This document shows, one piece after another, positions 44,134 through 52,239 of a DNA stretch of 64,000 nt (positions are counted from its first letter, which is position 1; each line of letters starts with the position of its first letter). The stretch covers positions 162,483 to 226,482 of IMG/VR virus record IMGVR_UViG_3300001460_000004; one strand, 5' to 3'. The position numbers and the translations under genes are program-made. The notes beneath the pieces were generated by a model. That model did no database searches and was not told the origin of the DNA. It saw nothing but the letters and a program-made list of their open reading frames with translations. This stretch comes from a virus.

Positions 44134-44632
44134 CTGGAAACAATACTCTATTGAACCAAGTTGGTTTGCACATAGGGATATTGACTATCAAAATTCACCA
44201 TTTAATGATGCTGTAAGTTTAAACTATTGGCAACAAGTAGGCTTTGCTAATACAAAATTTACAGGGGATATGTATGACATGAAACGTACTGCCCCGGAAT
44301 GGATGGACAGTGTACTACTTCATTTTGCACATTGGAAACATGCTAGTTGGAGTATATATAGAATGAGTCCTGGGACATGTTTGCCTAGGCATAGCGACAA
44401 ATATGTAAAATTTAAAAAAATACATAACTTGAGTGAAAAAGATACAATCACAAGAGCTATTATATTTTTAGAAGATTGGGCAAGTGGACATTACTTTGAA
44501 ATTGGTACTACACCTATAGTAAACTGGCAAGCCGGAGATGTTGTAGAATGGACAAACACTGTACCCCACCTGGCTAGTAATATGGGATACACAAACAGGT
44601 ATACATTGCAAATAACAGGACTACAAGATTGA
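44111..44632 (+). CDS. 2-oxoglutarate/Fe(II) oxygenase-like protein
   Basis: The iron ligands are H and D in LPRHSDKYVKF and H in VPHLASNMG, spaced as in the cupin-type Fe(II)/2OG fold. AIIFLEDWASGHYFEI and WQAGDVVEW fit the strands between. 173 residues. Overlapping ends with the dehydrogenase and amidinotransferase genes suggest an operon that makes a modified sugar, with this enzyme hydroxylating an intermediate. Confidence 0.8.
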   Translation: MATRENTNWKQYSIEPSWFAHRDIDYQNSPFNDAVSLNYWQQVGFANTKFTGDMYDMKRTAPEWMDSVLLHFAHWKHASWSIYRMSPGTCLPRHSDKYVKFKKIHNLSEKDTITRAIIFLEDWASGHYFEIGTTPIVNWQAGDVVEWTNTVPHLASNMGYTNRYTLQITGLQD

Positions 44633-45555
44633 CACTAAATTCACACAATGAATGGGATCCACTTGAAAAAATCATAGTAGGAGATGCCACAGGTGCTAAT
44701 TGGCCATGGCACGATCCTAATTATAGAATTGAAGAAGTTAGAACACTGTGGAAAGAAACGCCTCTGCCACAAGGTAGAGTTGCACAGCATGTAATTGACG
44801 AAAGTAATGAAGATTTACAAATACTAGCCAACACATTGGAGAAATTGGGTATAGAAGTTTTACGTCCTATACCAAACGACTTTGCCAAAAGCATGGGTAT
44901 GTACAATTATTGTCCACGTGATCGAGTATTAATTGCCGGTGATACTTGGATTGATCCTGCTATGATGTATAGTAGTAGAGAACAAGAAACACAGTATTTG
45001 CAACATCATTTTGGAACAACAGCACCACACATAAAAATGCCACGTGATCAACGCATGACATTAGATGCAGCAAATATCTCACGTTTTGGAGATACATGGT
45101 TATATTTGATAAGCAACAGCGGAAACAAGCTAGCATTAGAATGGTTACAACAACAAGTTCCGCACATTAATATCATACCTGTTAATTTTTACGCAGGAGT
45201 ACACATTGACAGCACTATATGTCCAATAAGTGAGGACACTGTTATACTAAATGCTCATAGAGTAAACAACGAGAACATGCCTGAGTTTTTAAGAGACTGG
45301 AATAAAATTTGGGTTGAAGATTGTGTACCGCAAAGTTTTTATGAATATCCCTATGCTAGTAAATGGATAGGAATGAATGTACTTAGTGTTGATCCCAAAA
45401 CTGTAATTGTAGACCGTGAACAAAAACAACTAATAAATAATTTAGAGAAGCAAAACTTTACAGTGATTCCGTTAGCGTTACGTCATAGCAGAACATTAGG
45501 TGGTGGTTTTCATTGTGTCACATTGGATCTAAGGAGAACACATGTTAAAAGTTGA
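44629..45555 (+). CDS. Amidinotransferase (glycine/inosamine amidinotransferase family)
   Basis: The start SHNEWDPLEKIIVGDA and the catalytic sites MTLDAANISRF (Asp), GVHIDSTICPI (His) and GGGFHCVTLDL (Cys) match the pentein fold of amidinotransferases. They move an amidino group from arginine to an amine. The start is a TTG overlapping the upstream TGA. The setting with dehydrogenase, oxygenase and glycosyltransferase genes suggests a guanidino-sugar, as in streptomycin-type inosamine modification, but the acceptor is unknown. Confidence 0.85.
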   Translation: MTLNSHNEWDPLEKIIVGDATGANWPWHDPNYRIEEVRTLWKETPLPQGRVAQHVIDESNEDLQILANTLEKLGIEVLRPIPNDFAKSMGMYNYCPRDRVLIAGDTWIDPAMMYSSREQETQYLQHHFGTTAPHIKMPRDQRMTLDAANISRFGDTWLYLISNSGNKLALEWLQQQVPHINIIPVNFYAGVHIDSTICPISEDTVILNAHRVNNENMPEFLRDWNKIWVEDCVPQSFYEYPYASKWIGMNVLSVDPKTVIVDREQKQLINNLEKQNFTVIPLALRHSRTLGGGFHCVTLDLRRTHVKS

Positions 45556-46822
45556 AACAGGTGCAATTGAAGAATTAATTCAAGACGAAGTTTCGTTACA
45601 AGTCCAAGAAGCGTTGGCTGACGGTAAGTGGTTAGTCAGCTTAGAACAACGCATTACTGACTTTGTGCAAGGTAGAATTACTAAACGTTTTGCTAATATT
45701 GATACTGTGCCCGACTTAGTTAAAAGTGTTGAAACAAGTGTAGAGAAATTGTTTAATGATGGATTTATTCCAGACTTACATCACTTAGTGAACACAAGTG
45801 TTTTAACAAATGCAGTTGATACTGCTATCCAACAACAAATAGCCACCACCATTGATCAATTAATAATCAATGATGAATGGATTAAAAAAATTGAAACACT
45901 AGTAAACAATAACTTTGCACGTAAAATACAAAACAAAATTAATGAAGTCGATTTTAATCTATTAATAGTAGAACAAATTGATAAAGGTGTAACACGTTGG
46001 CAAGATAAACTACTTGACCAACTAAACACACAAGGTATTGATGACCAAGCATCAAAAAATGTTCTTAGACTCAATGATTTGGGTGTTGACATTACAGGTG
46101 AACTTATTGCAGACAGTGCAGATATTTCTGATGTGACTGTAAGTAACGCACTAGTAGTTAATGATTTAGTAGTTAAAAATAGTGTAAATACTGACAGTCC
46201 TAAATGGGATGAACTAAAACGCAGCATTACTGACAAAACATTAGAAAGTCTTAACTTTGAATGGCGTGATAGTTTGGTTAAACAAGTACTAAGCGATGCT
46301 GAAACTAGTGGCATTGAGTTTGATCATGTGTTAGTTGATGGACAACCATTAGTAGCTAACCACACATTAGGACACCAAGTTAGTAAAAGTTCACTACAAA
46401 GTGTTGGTGTATTAAATGCTTTACAAGTTGCAGGTGAAGCTGAAATAAACAATACCATGTATGTGCTTAGTGGTCGTGTAGGTATTAATACTACATCACC
46501 CGACAGAGCTCTTAGCATATGGGATGAAGAAGTAGCAATTAGTATTGGTAAAGGCAGTGCTGAAACTGCTTTAATTGGAACAACTCGAAACCATAAACTA
46601 AGTTTTGGAGTCAACCGAAAAAGTAATATTAGTATTGACCTTGATGGTACTACATGGTTAGATAAACTTAAAGTTGATAGATGGGAAATTGGAACACACA
46701 AAGGTGTACCAGGTCACAGCGGAACACGTGGTGACATCTTATTCAATAATGATCCCAAAGAAGGTGAAGCATTTTGTTGGCAATGCCTAGGCGGATATAA
46801 ATGGAAAGAAGTCCGGTTATGA
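45542..46822 (+). CDS. Tail fibre protein
   Basis: The 426-residue protein starts with a long helical, coiled-coil-like region (EELIQDEVSLQVQEALADG) and ends with RVGINTTSPDRALSIWD, a motif common in phage tail fibre trimers. AGGAG precedes the ATG at 45542, which lies inside the end of the amidinotransferase gene. Its location next to glycan genes is unusual for a structural gene. The C-terminus may be the receptor-binding tip. Confidence 0.82.
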   Translation: MLKVETGAIEELIQDEVSLQVQEALADGKWLVSLEQRITDFVQGRITKRFANIDTVPDLVKSVETSVEKLFNDGFIPDLHHLVNTSVLTNAVDTAIQQQIATTIDQLIINDEWIKKIETLVNNNFARKIQNKINEVDFNLLIVEQIDKGVTRWQDKLLDQLNTQGIDDQASKNVLRLNDLGVDITGELIADSADISDVTVSNALVVNDLVVKNSVNTDSPKWDELKRSITDKTLESLNFEWRDSLVKQVLSDAETSGIEFDHVLVDGQPLVANHTLGHQVSKSSLQSVGVLNALQVAGEAEINNTMYVLSGRVGINTTSPDRALSIWDEEVAISIGKGSAETALIGTTRNHKLSFGVNRKSNISIDLDGTTWLDKLKVDRWEIGTHKGVPGHSGTRGDILFNNDPKEGEAFCWQCLGGYKWKEVRL

Positions 46823-47376
46823 AAATAGCATGGTGCTTTGCTAGTGGCACTCAAATTGATCCTGCAATTGAAATAGAACAGATAAAGAAAATTGGATCCA
46901 GCTGGGGAAGTTGGAACACATGGCGCGGCTGTGAGACAGAAAATATTGTGTGTTACGATTTACAAAAGGCTGTTGAGCTAAACAAGAGAGCATTACAAGC
47001 TGTTACTAATTTGTATGTTCCTGAAAACTTTTATCAAAAAATGAATCAACCAGTAGGATTTAAATATTATTCTGGCGAATTTAATGAAAATGTTGACAAC
47101 ATTGAAGATATAGTTTCAATGCATTTAGCTGCTAGTAGCGGCAATCCTGTTGTGTTGTTGTTGGGATATAAATTTAAAATTAGTGGAGTTACTGACAATC
47201 CTTTAGCTCTACACAAGCAAAAAAACTATCACGGAATGTTACGTAGTGTCTTAAACGAGTATAAAGATGTTCAGTGGGTTGCAGTAGATATAGCTGAAGA
47301 TGATTTAGATAATGCATATAGTGAATTAACAAATTTTACTTGCGATACTATGGAAACTGTGCTAAACTTGCTGTAA
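46819..47376 (+). CDS. Conserved phage protein
   Basis: I chose the ATG at 46819, overlapping the fibre stop (ATGA), over an in-frame 46801. MKIAWCFASGTQIDP begins 185 residues with no membrane segment. Not recognised; possibly a fibre-assembly chaperone or a metabolic protein, based only on position. Confidence 0.7.
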   Translation: MKIAWCFASGTQIDPAIEIEQIKKIGSSWGSWNTWRGCETENIVCYDLQKAVELNKRALQAVTNLYVPENFYQKMNQPVGFKYYSGEFNENVDNIEDIVSMHLAASSGNPVVLLLGYKFKISGVTDNPLALHKQKNYHGMLRSVLNEYKDVQWVAVDIAEDDLDNAYSELTNFTCDTMETVLNLL

Positions 47377-47395
47377 CAAAAAGAGGAAACAGGCA

Positions 47396-47839
47396 TTGTT
47401 ACGTGAATTAAGTAAAGAAGAAATAAAAAAAATTGTTCATGATGATCCAGTACGTCCACATATAAGTGCAGCTTGGCGTTGTCGTAGTGGCAGAGAAGTA
47501 TATGGATTATTCAATGACGTTACAGGAGATATTAGGGCAGTTATTTGTGTAGCATACACAGATGAAGTACCATCATGCGAACGTGATATGGGGTGGGTTG
47601 GTACTAATGTAGCAGTTTTTTATACAGTGTGGAGTTACGACAAGGGTGCTGGTAAAGAGATTGTACTGAGTGTAGCTGATCATATAAATTGCAAAAATCA
47701 TTATGTAAAAAGATTTGTAACACTTAGCCCGTTAACTAATATGGCTGAAAGATTCCATATAAAGAATGGTGCTAGTTTCTTGAATCGACATATTAAATGT
47801 CAAAACTTTGAATATTTTTTGCAACCTGTTGAGCTGTAA
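47396..47839 (+). CDS. GNAT-like acetyltransferase fold protein
   Basis: 147 residues with a TTG start supported by AGAGGA eight bases upstream. GREVYGLFNDVTGDIRAVICVAY and RFVTLSPLTNMAERFHIKNGASFL resemble the strand and final helix of GNAT folds. I have seen similar proteins in marine T4-like phages. The acetyl-CoA loop (R/Q-x-x-G-x-G/A) is not obvious, so catalysis is uncertain. Confidence 0.7.
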   Translation: MLRELSKEEIKKIVHDDPVRPHISAAWRCRSGREVYGLFNDVTGDIRAVICVAYTDEVPSCERDMGWVGTNVAVFYTVWSYDKGAGKEIVLSVADHINCKNHYVKRFVTLSPLTNMAERFHIKNGASFLNRHIKCQNFEYFLQPVEL

Positions 47840-47852
47840 ACAAATTTTTTTC

Positions 47853-47881
47853 TTGACCTTTTGAACAACATATGTTAATAT
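47853..47881 (+). promoter_or_regulatory. Sigma-70-type early promoter
   Basis: TTGACC (47853-47858), a 17-base spacer and TAATAT (47876-47881), upstream of the small gene at 47911 and probably the UV endonuclease gene. Confidence 0.75.
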
Positions 47882-47910
47882 ACATGTATAGCTAATAGAA
47901 AGGTTCACTG

Positions 47911-48108
47911 ATGTTACGTATTTTCAACTCAGCTTATTATGCTCAAACTGGCGACGAGCGTTTTATTGATTTAAGTGAAGTTAATATCGTAGAACAAAAA
48001 ATTGACTGGAATGGTCGTCCTTACATTTTGTTTGAACATACAGACTTTCCTCTTGGTTGCTTAAAAGCAACATATGACGGTACCTATTGGGGTTGTGATT
48101 TAGATTGA
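47911..48108 (+). CDS. Small conserved phage protein
   Basis: 65 residues beginning MLRIFNSAYYAQTGDERF, with no membrane segment. It has a good promoter and an AAAGG site. The stop overlaps the start of a small downstream frame. Function unknown. Confidence 0.65.
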   Translation: MLRIFNSAYYAQTGDERFIDLSEVNIVEQKIDWNGRPYILFEHTDFPLGCLKATYDGTYWGCDLD

Positions 48109-48242
48109 AGCGTGTTAAACTATACAGACAATGGTACAAGCAATTAAGGCAGAATCCAAACTATGCATGGTACAACTGTATAGTATGGGCAATTTACAAT
48201 TCAGGCACACACGAACTAGACGGTTCGTACAGGAAGTTCTAA
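48105..48242 (+). CDS. Small protein with TTG start
   Basis: A 45-residue basic, Tyr/Trp/Gln-rich frame begins with TTG, overlapping the upstream TGA (TTGA). It runs to a TAA two bases before the next ATG, fitting the coupled style of this genome. No ribosome-binding site was checked beyond this coupling. Confidence 0.5.
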   Translation: MKRVKLYRQWYKQLRQNPNYAWYNCIVWAIYNSGTHELDGSYRKF

Positions 48243-48243
48243 T

Positions 48244-49416
48244 ATGCAAGATCTTAAATTTACAACATGTGGAGATTATATGAATCAATCAAAACGGCGT
48301 ATTGGCTTTGCATGCAAGTATCTACATGAAGATCAATCACAAAAACCTAAGTTACTCGAAGAACTACAGCGACCTTTAACAGAAAAGAGTACTACTGTAA
48401 CTTGGCTAAATAATCAAAGCAGAGATGTTGCTGAACAACGTTTGTGGGACATCATGGTACACAATGCAGCAGCTGCAGAAAGGTTGGTAAAGTATGTGGG
48501 AAGCCTTGATCCTGAGCTTAGAATGGTCCGACTGGGTAGCAATCAGCTTCCTTGTGCTACCCACCCTGATTGGATGTATTTTTGGAGTAAGCCTGATGTT
48601 ATTGCCTACTGTGAAAAACACTATGCCAAAGTCGGTGAAGCGGCAAGAGCCCTCGATGTCCGATTATCGATGCATCCCGGTCAATTTGTCGTACTGGCCA
48701 GTGACAACGATGACATTGTCAAACGATCAATAGAGGAGTTTGAATACCATGCTAATCTCATCAGGTGGATGGGCTTCGGCCGAGAATTTCAAGACTTTAA
48801 ATGTAACATCCACATATCGGGTCGTAAAGGCCCGGCAGGCATCAAAGCAGTTCTCCCAAGACTCTCGCAAGAAGCGAGAAACACTATTACAATCGAAAAC
48901 GACGAAAACAAGTGGGGAATTAACGACAGCCTCGAACTTGCAGACGACCTCGCACTCGTACTTGACATACACCACCACTGGTGCCGTGAAGGTGAATACT
49001 TCAGCCCCACCGACGATAGATATCAACGCATAATTGATAGTTGGCGTGGTGTGCGGCCTGTGATACATTACAGTTACAGCAGGACTGAGCAATTGCCCCA
49101 AGGCTATGCACACAATACACTACCTGATATGCCAGCACTATTAGAAGCAGGCTACAAAAAAGGTAAGCTACGTGGACACAGTGACTACTATCCTAATCAG
49201 CTTGTAAATGACTATGCACTAAGTTTTTGGGACTATGCAGATATTATGTGCGAGGCTAAAATGAAAAACTTGGCTAGTTTTCAATTGTATCAACAATATC
49301 AGACACAATTAGAGCAACCCAATCAGTCTCAAACATTAATTGAAAATTGTGCTCCACAATTGGTTTACATTGCGCCAGGTAATGATCAACATCAAGTTGA
49401 TTTACAGCCAGTATAG
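48244..49416 (+). CDS. UV damage endonuclease (UVDE/UvsE type)
   Basis: The TIM-barrel metal-site motifs are present: LSMHPGQFVVL, HISGRKG, TIENDENKWG, LVLDIHHHW and VIHYSYSR. Members nick DNA 5' to UV photoproducts and other distortions. The first 280 residues match the family. The last 48 or so (after FQLYQQYQ) overlap the 3' end of the converging glycosyltransferase gene by 143 bases and may be an acquired extension. The stretch about 48,840-49,020 is clearly richer in GC (about 42 to 53% by count) than its surroundings. Confidence 0.88.
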   Translation: MQDLKFTTCGDYMNQSKRRIGFACKYLHEDQSQKPKLLEELQRPLTEKSTTVTWLNNQSRDVAEQRLWDIMVHNAAAAERLVKYVGSLDPELRMVRLGSNQLPCATHPDWMYFWSKPDVIAYCEKHYAKVGEAARALDVRLSMHPGQFVVLASDNDDIVKRSIEEFEYHANLIRWMGFGREFQDFKCNIHISGRKGPAGIKAVLPRLSQEARNTITIENDENKWGINDSLELADDLALVLDIHHHWCREGEYFSPTDDRYQRIIDSWRGVRPVIHYSYSRTEQLPQGYAHNTLPDMPALLEAGYKKGKLRGHSDYYPNQLVNDYALSFWDYADIMCEAKMKNLASFQLYQQYQTQLEQPNQSQTLIENCAPQLVYIAPGNDQHQVDLQPV

Positions 49417-50260
49417 AACTAGCAACATCACTCATACGATTTACTAGAAATGGTTGCTGGTCATAACTTTCATTAATAATTCCATCAAATGTTTTAAAAC
49501 CTAACTTTCTCAAATTTTTTAAATAATGTTGGCCACTAGCAACAACAAACGGACGTTTAGCCAATATAGGTTTTACTATTTTTTCTGTAAAAAAACTAAA
49601 TTCATTATCGCTTTGTGTTTCGGCAACAACTGTACTATGAGTAAGAGCATAGATGTCGTGCGGTAATATTTGACTTAAACTTACAATAACACCATCTACT
49701 GTTACTTCATCAACTGTTTGGTATATGTTGGATTGTTGGGGGAGAATACTAGGCCAAACAAATTCTTTATCTGAAAGTTGTGCAATATCGTTGTTGTTAT
49801 ATTCTTTAAAATATTTTACAATGTTTTGTGATGTACCCATGTAATGTTTTAAAAGATCTCTGTGATATTTTTTTCTTCCTAGTAGTGCATCAAATCCGTT
49901 GGTACCATGTTTGGTTTCTAAGTGGCGTGGAAACTGTTTGTAAAAAGCTATAGTGCTATCAAAAAAATACATATAAGTTTTTACAACAGCATCCCGGGTT
50001 TGGTAGTTTAAATAACCAGGAATAAAAATAGTAACATTAGGCAAGTCAAATTTATCAATTAATGCAGTTGATGTTAATTCTTGTAAAAACAACAACACAG
50101 GTTTACCGGTGTTAACAAATGGCATTATATTTGCAAAATCATTGTCTTGATATTCAATAATCTCAATTATTGCAACATCCCAAATGTTGTCCTCAGTGAT
50201 AGTATAAGTGGTTTGATTAAGCCACCATTTTACTTGTTCTGATTGCGTATATACTAACAT
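49274..50260 (-). CDS. GT10-like glycosyltransferase, copy 2
   Basis: The shared pattern is FFTEKIVKPILAKRPFVVAS and LGFKTFDGIINESYD. The 328-residue protein is close in length to the copies at 53662 and 54594. A TAAATA box lies five bases before the ATG. It converges on the UVDE gene with a 143-base overlap. It probably adds a sugar to a glycan; donor and acceptor unknown. Confidence 0.75.
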   Translation of the reverse strand: MLVYTQSEQVKWWLNQTTYTITEDNIWDVAIIEIIEYQDNDFANIMPFVNTGKPVLLFLQELTSTALIDKFDLPNVTIFIPGYLNYQTRDAVVKTYMYFFDSTIAFYKQFPRHLETKHGTNGFDALLGRKKYHRDLLKHYMGTSQNIVKYFKEYNNNDIAQLSDKEFVWPSILPQQSNIYQTVDEVTVDGVIVSLSQILPHDIYALTHSTVVAETQSDNEFSFFTEKIVKPILAKRPFVVASGQHYLKNLRKLGFKTFDGIINESYDQQPFLVNRMSDVASSILAVNQLDVDHYLAQCKPIVEHNFQLMFETDWVALIVSDIVDTIEN

Positions 50261-50265
50261 ATTGA

Positions 50266-50271
50266 TATTTA
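50266..50271 (-). promoter_or_regulatory. Late promoter-like TAAATA, leaderless arrangement
   Basis: On the minus strand, CCTTAAATA ends five bases before the ATG at 50258-50260. No ribosome-binding site is present. Confidence 0.6.
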
Positions 50272-50329
50272 AGGATAAAAAAACTTTCAGAAAAATTATA
50301 AGTCATTGAAATCATTGAAAACGTTTTGG

Positions 50330-50358
50330 TTGACCATTTGAACTTTATGTCGTATAGT
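50330..50358 (+). promoter_or_regulatory. Sigma-70-type early promoter
   Basis: TTGACC (50330-50335), a 17-base spacer and TATAGT (50353-50358). It starts the operon of small genes at 50390-52239. Confidence 0.8.
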
Positions 50359-50389
50359 GTATATATAAGTTAAGCAAAACGGAGACAAT

Positions 50390-50788
50390 ATGTTAGACCA
50401 AACAGTACAATTTGAAGATGTAGACACTTACACACTATGCGTTGAACACTTTGACAATATGAAAGACCAGTTGGGTATGTCAACTGTTTGGAGCATGTGG
50501 GACGGCGGAACAATGTCCGCAGAGCAAGCTATCTTTAGCGATAAGATGCGTAAAGTTACATATAATTTTGTACGTCATGATGCAACAATCGAAGAGCTTG
50601 ATGCAGACTTGGATAATGGCACTAACAATACAATGGCTCAAGTTAGTTCGTTTGCAGTAAACGGAACAGTCAAAGCACTTTGGGCGGCTGCTGAAAGTTG
50701 CATTAAACAAAGCGGAACACATCATTCTTTCATTGAAGACTTTGAAATGCAAGATGATGGATCGCTTGCACTAGTAACAGGATCTTAA
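50390..50788 (+). CDS. Conserved phage protein, probable early gene
   Basis: 132 residues, acidic, Asp/Glu/Met-rich, with no membrane segment. Its start has a GGAG site, and it follows a good early promoter. It leads a run of small genes of unknown function. Early location suggests host takeover or DNA metabolism, but nothing in the sequence shows which. Confidence 0.7.
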   Translation: MLDQTVQFEDVDTYTLCVEHFDNMKDQLGMSTVWSMWDGGTMSAEQAIFSDKMRKVTYNFVRHDATIEELDADLDNGTNNTMAQVSSFAVNGTVKALWAAAESCIKQSGTHHSFIEDFEMQDDGSLALVTGS

Positions 50789-50812
50789 AAGATAGAAACA
50801 AAGGAATGTTTT

Positions 50813-51070
50813 ATGCGTATTAAAGGTGCAATGACTGTTTTAGAAAGACGTGCTAAGTTTTATGGTAAAACTGTCGACTGGCTAATTGATGCTATGGATA
50901 ATCATATGGATGAAAATATGACTGTTACACAAGCATATGAGGTTTACAAAATGGATCAAGGTCTAGTTTGGTGCGGTGTAAATGGTGTTGGTTTTACTAC
51001 ACCTGAAAAATCCTCAAACGAATGGAAAATATTCCGAGGTGAAGGTGTACAGTTGGAGATGGCAATATAA
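50813..51070 (+). CDS. Small conserved phage protein
   Basis: 85 residues with a helical, charged first half. An AAGGAA site precedes the ATG. Its stop overlaps the next ATG by one base. Function unknown. Confidence 0.65.
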   Translation: MRIKGAMTVLERRAKFYGKTVDWLIDAMDNHMDENMTVTQAYEVYKMDQGLVWCGVNGVGFTTPEKSSNEWKIFRGEGVQLEMAI

Positions 51071-51216
51071 TGTATACAGTTGAATATGGTTACTATAATT
51101 ACCCTACTAAAATACGTGAGTTTAAAACTTACCAAAGTGCAAAGAAGTTCTTCTACTACATCACTAAACAAAAAGGTGTAAAGAAGACCGAACTTATAGT
51201 CCCAGGAGGTTACTAA
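51070..51216 (+). CDS. Small basic protein in a coupled operon
   Basis: A 48-residue, Tyr/Lys-rich frame that starts at ATG 51070 and stops at TAA 51214-51216, each overlapping a neighbour by one base. An AGGAGG site lies inside its end and probably serves the next gene. Confidence 0.6.
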   Translation: MYTVEYGYYNYPTKIREFKTYQSAKKFFYYITKQKGVKKTELIVPGGY

Positions 51217-51512
51217 TGAATAAATTACAAAATGCAATGGATGCAATTCGTGCAATTGAAACACAAGCTGATTTAAATGAATTAGCAGATGTTTGGAAAC
51301 AACAAATGACCTATATTGGTCGTAATGCAACACGTGGTATGAAACGAGGCGATACTGTTACTTGGGAGTCACGTGGATTTGTGCGTACTGGTGTTATTAG
51401 CAAAATGAATCGCAAGACTACTGAAATTACAGCTAGTGGCGCTACACCGTTTGGACGTACCACAACACGAGTTCCAAATAGTATGATAACAGGAATAGTA
51501 GAAACTGCATGA
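51216..51512 (+). CDS. Small conserved phage protein
   Basis: 98 residues: a helical first half, then a basic, beta-like second half (RGDTVTWESRGFVRTGVI) that resembles a small SH3- or KOW-like barrel. The strong AGGAGG site lies eight bases before the ATG. Function unknown; nucleic-acid binding is possible. Confidence 0.65.
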   Translation: MNKLQNAMDAIRAIETQADLNELADVWKQQMTYIGRNATRGMKRGDTVTWESRGFVRTGVISKMNRKTTEITASGATPFGRTTTRVPNSMITGIVETA

Positions 51513-52078
51513 TAATATCTAGTGCTTGGGGTGGCTGTGGAAATCTTGTTAGTAACATAATACACAGCTCATCTGATTATAAAAATATTATAAATTATTA
51601 CAAAAGTATTAATTTACGCAGGAGTTGGACTGATCAAGAATGGACAATGGGGCCACGCTATATTTACGATGATATAAAACATACATATATACCAGATAGT
51701 ATCATGGTAGGATGGAAAAATAGTAGCGATACATGTTTTCACTATGCTATAAAAAATCCTAAAATAAATCATTTAATTGGTAACAGTATTGAAAGACATC
51801 GTGCATTGTTGGATAATAATCGATCGTTAGAAAACAAATTTAAGAGAACAGAATACTGGCAAATGGATCATTTGCTTATAGATTATGATGCATTTTATAA
51901 TAAATGTATTGGTGTAAATAAAGATGTGCAACGAGAACACATGGAAGAAATCATTAACTTATGGAAAGAAAAAACTTTGAAGTTTTATAATAAAAATAAA
52001 GATTCTGTACTTGAGGACTTGGTGAAACTAGTACCAGATTACAATACAACAAATTTTGAATCAAAGTTAGTAGGATGA
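51509..52078 (+). CDS. Conserved protein with sulfotransferase-like N-terminal loop
   Basis: 189 residues. MIISSAWGGCGNLVSNII has a strand and a GG-x-GN loop similar to the genes at 99 and 9431. Rich in Asn, Lys and Tyr. It starts within the last codon of the upstream gene. A nucleotide-dependent transferase fold is possible but not proven. Confidence 0.65.
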   Translation: MIISSAWGGCGNLVSNIIHSSSDYKNIINYYKSINLRRSWTDQEWTMGPRYIYDDIKHTYIPDSIMVGWKNSSDTCFHYAIKNPKINHLIGNSIERHRALLDNNRSLENKFKRTEYWQMDHLLIDYDAFYNKCIGVNKDVQREHMEEIINLWKEKTLKFYNKNKDSVLEDLVKLVPDYNTTNFESKLVG

Positions 52079-52239
52079 TACGTTGGTATGACTATCCTGC
52101 TAGTTTTTTGTTTGCTTACATGATGCTAGCATTGTTTTTTAATTATGCAATGCTAGGAGGTATTCTAGCATATGGTGTTTATAAATTATGGATTGACATG
52201 TATTGTGATTGGCGCCACAAACAAGAACATGGATATTAG
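52075..52239 (+). CDS. Small membrane protein
   Basis: 54 residues with two adjoining hydrophobic segments (FLFAYMMLALFF and AMLGGILAYGVYKLWI) and a polar, basic end. It starts with ATGA overlap and overlaps the converging gene by four bases. Confidence 0.65.
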   Translation: MIRWYDYPASFLFAYMMLALFFNYAMLGGILAYGVYKLWIDMYCDWRHKQEHGY

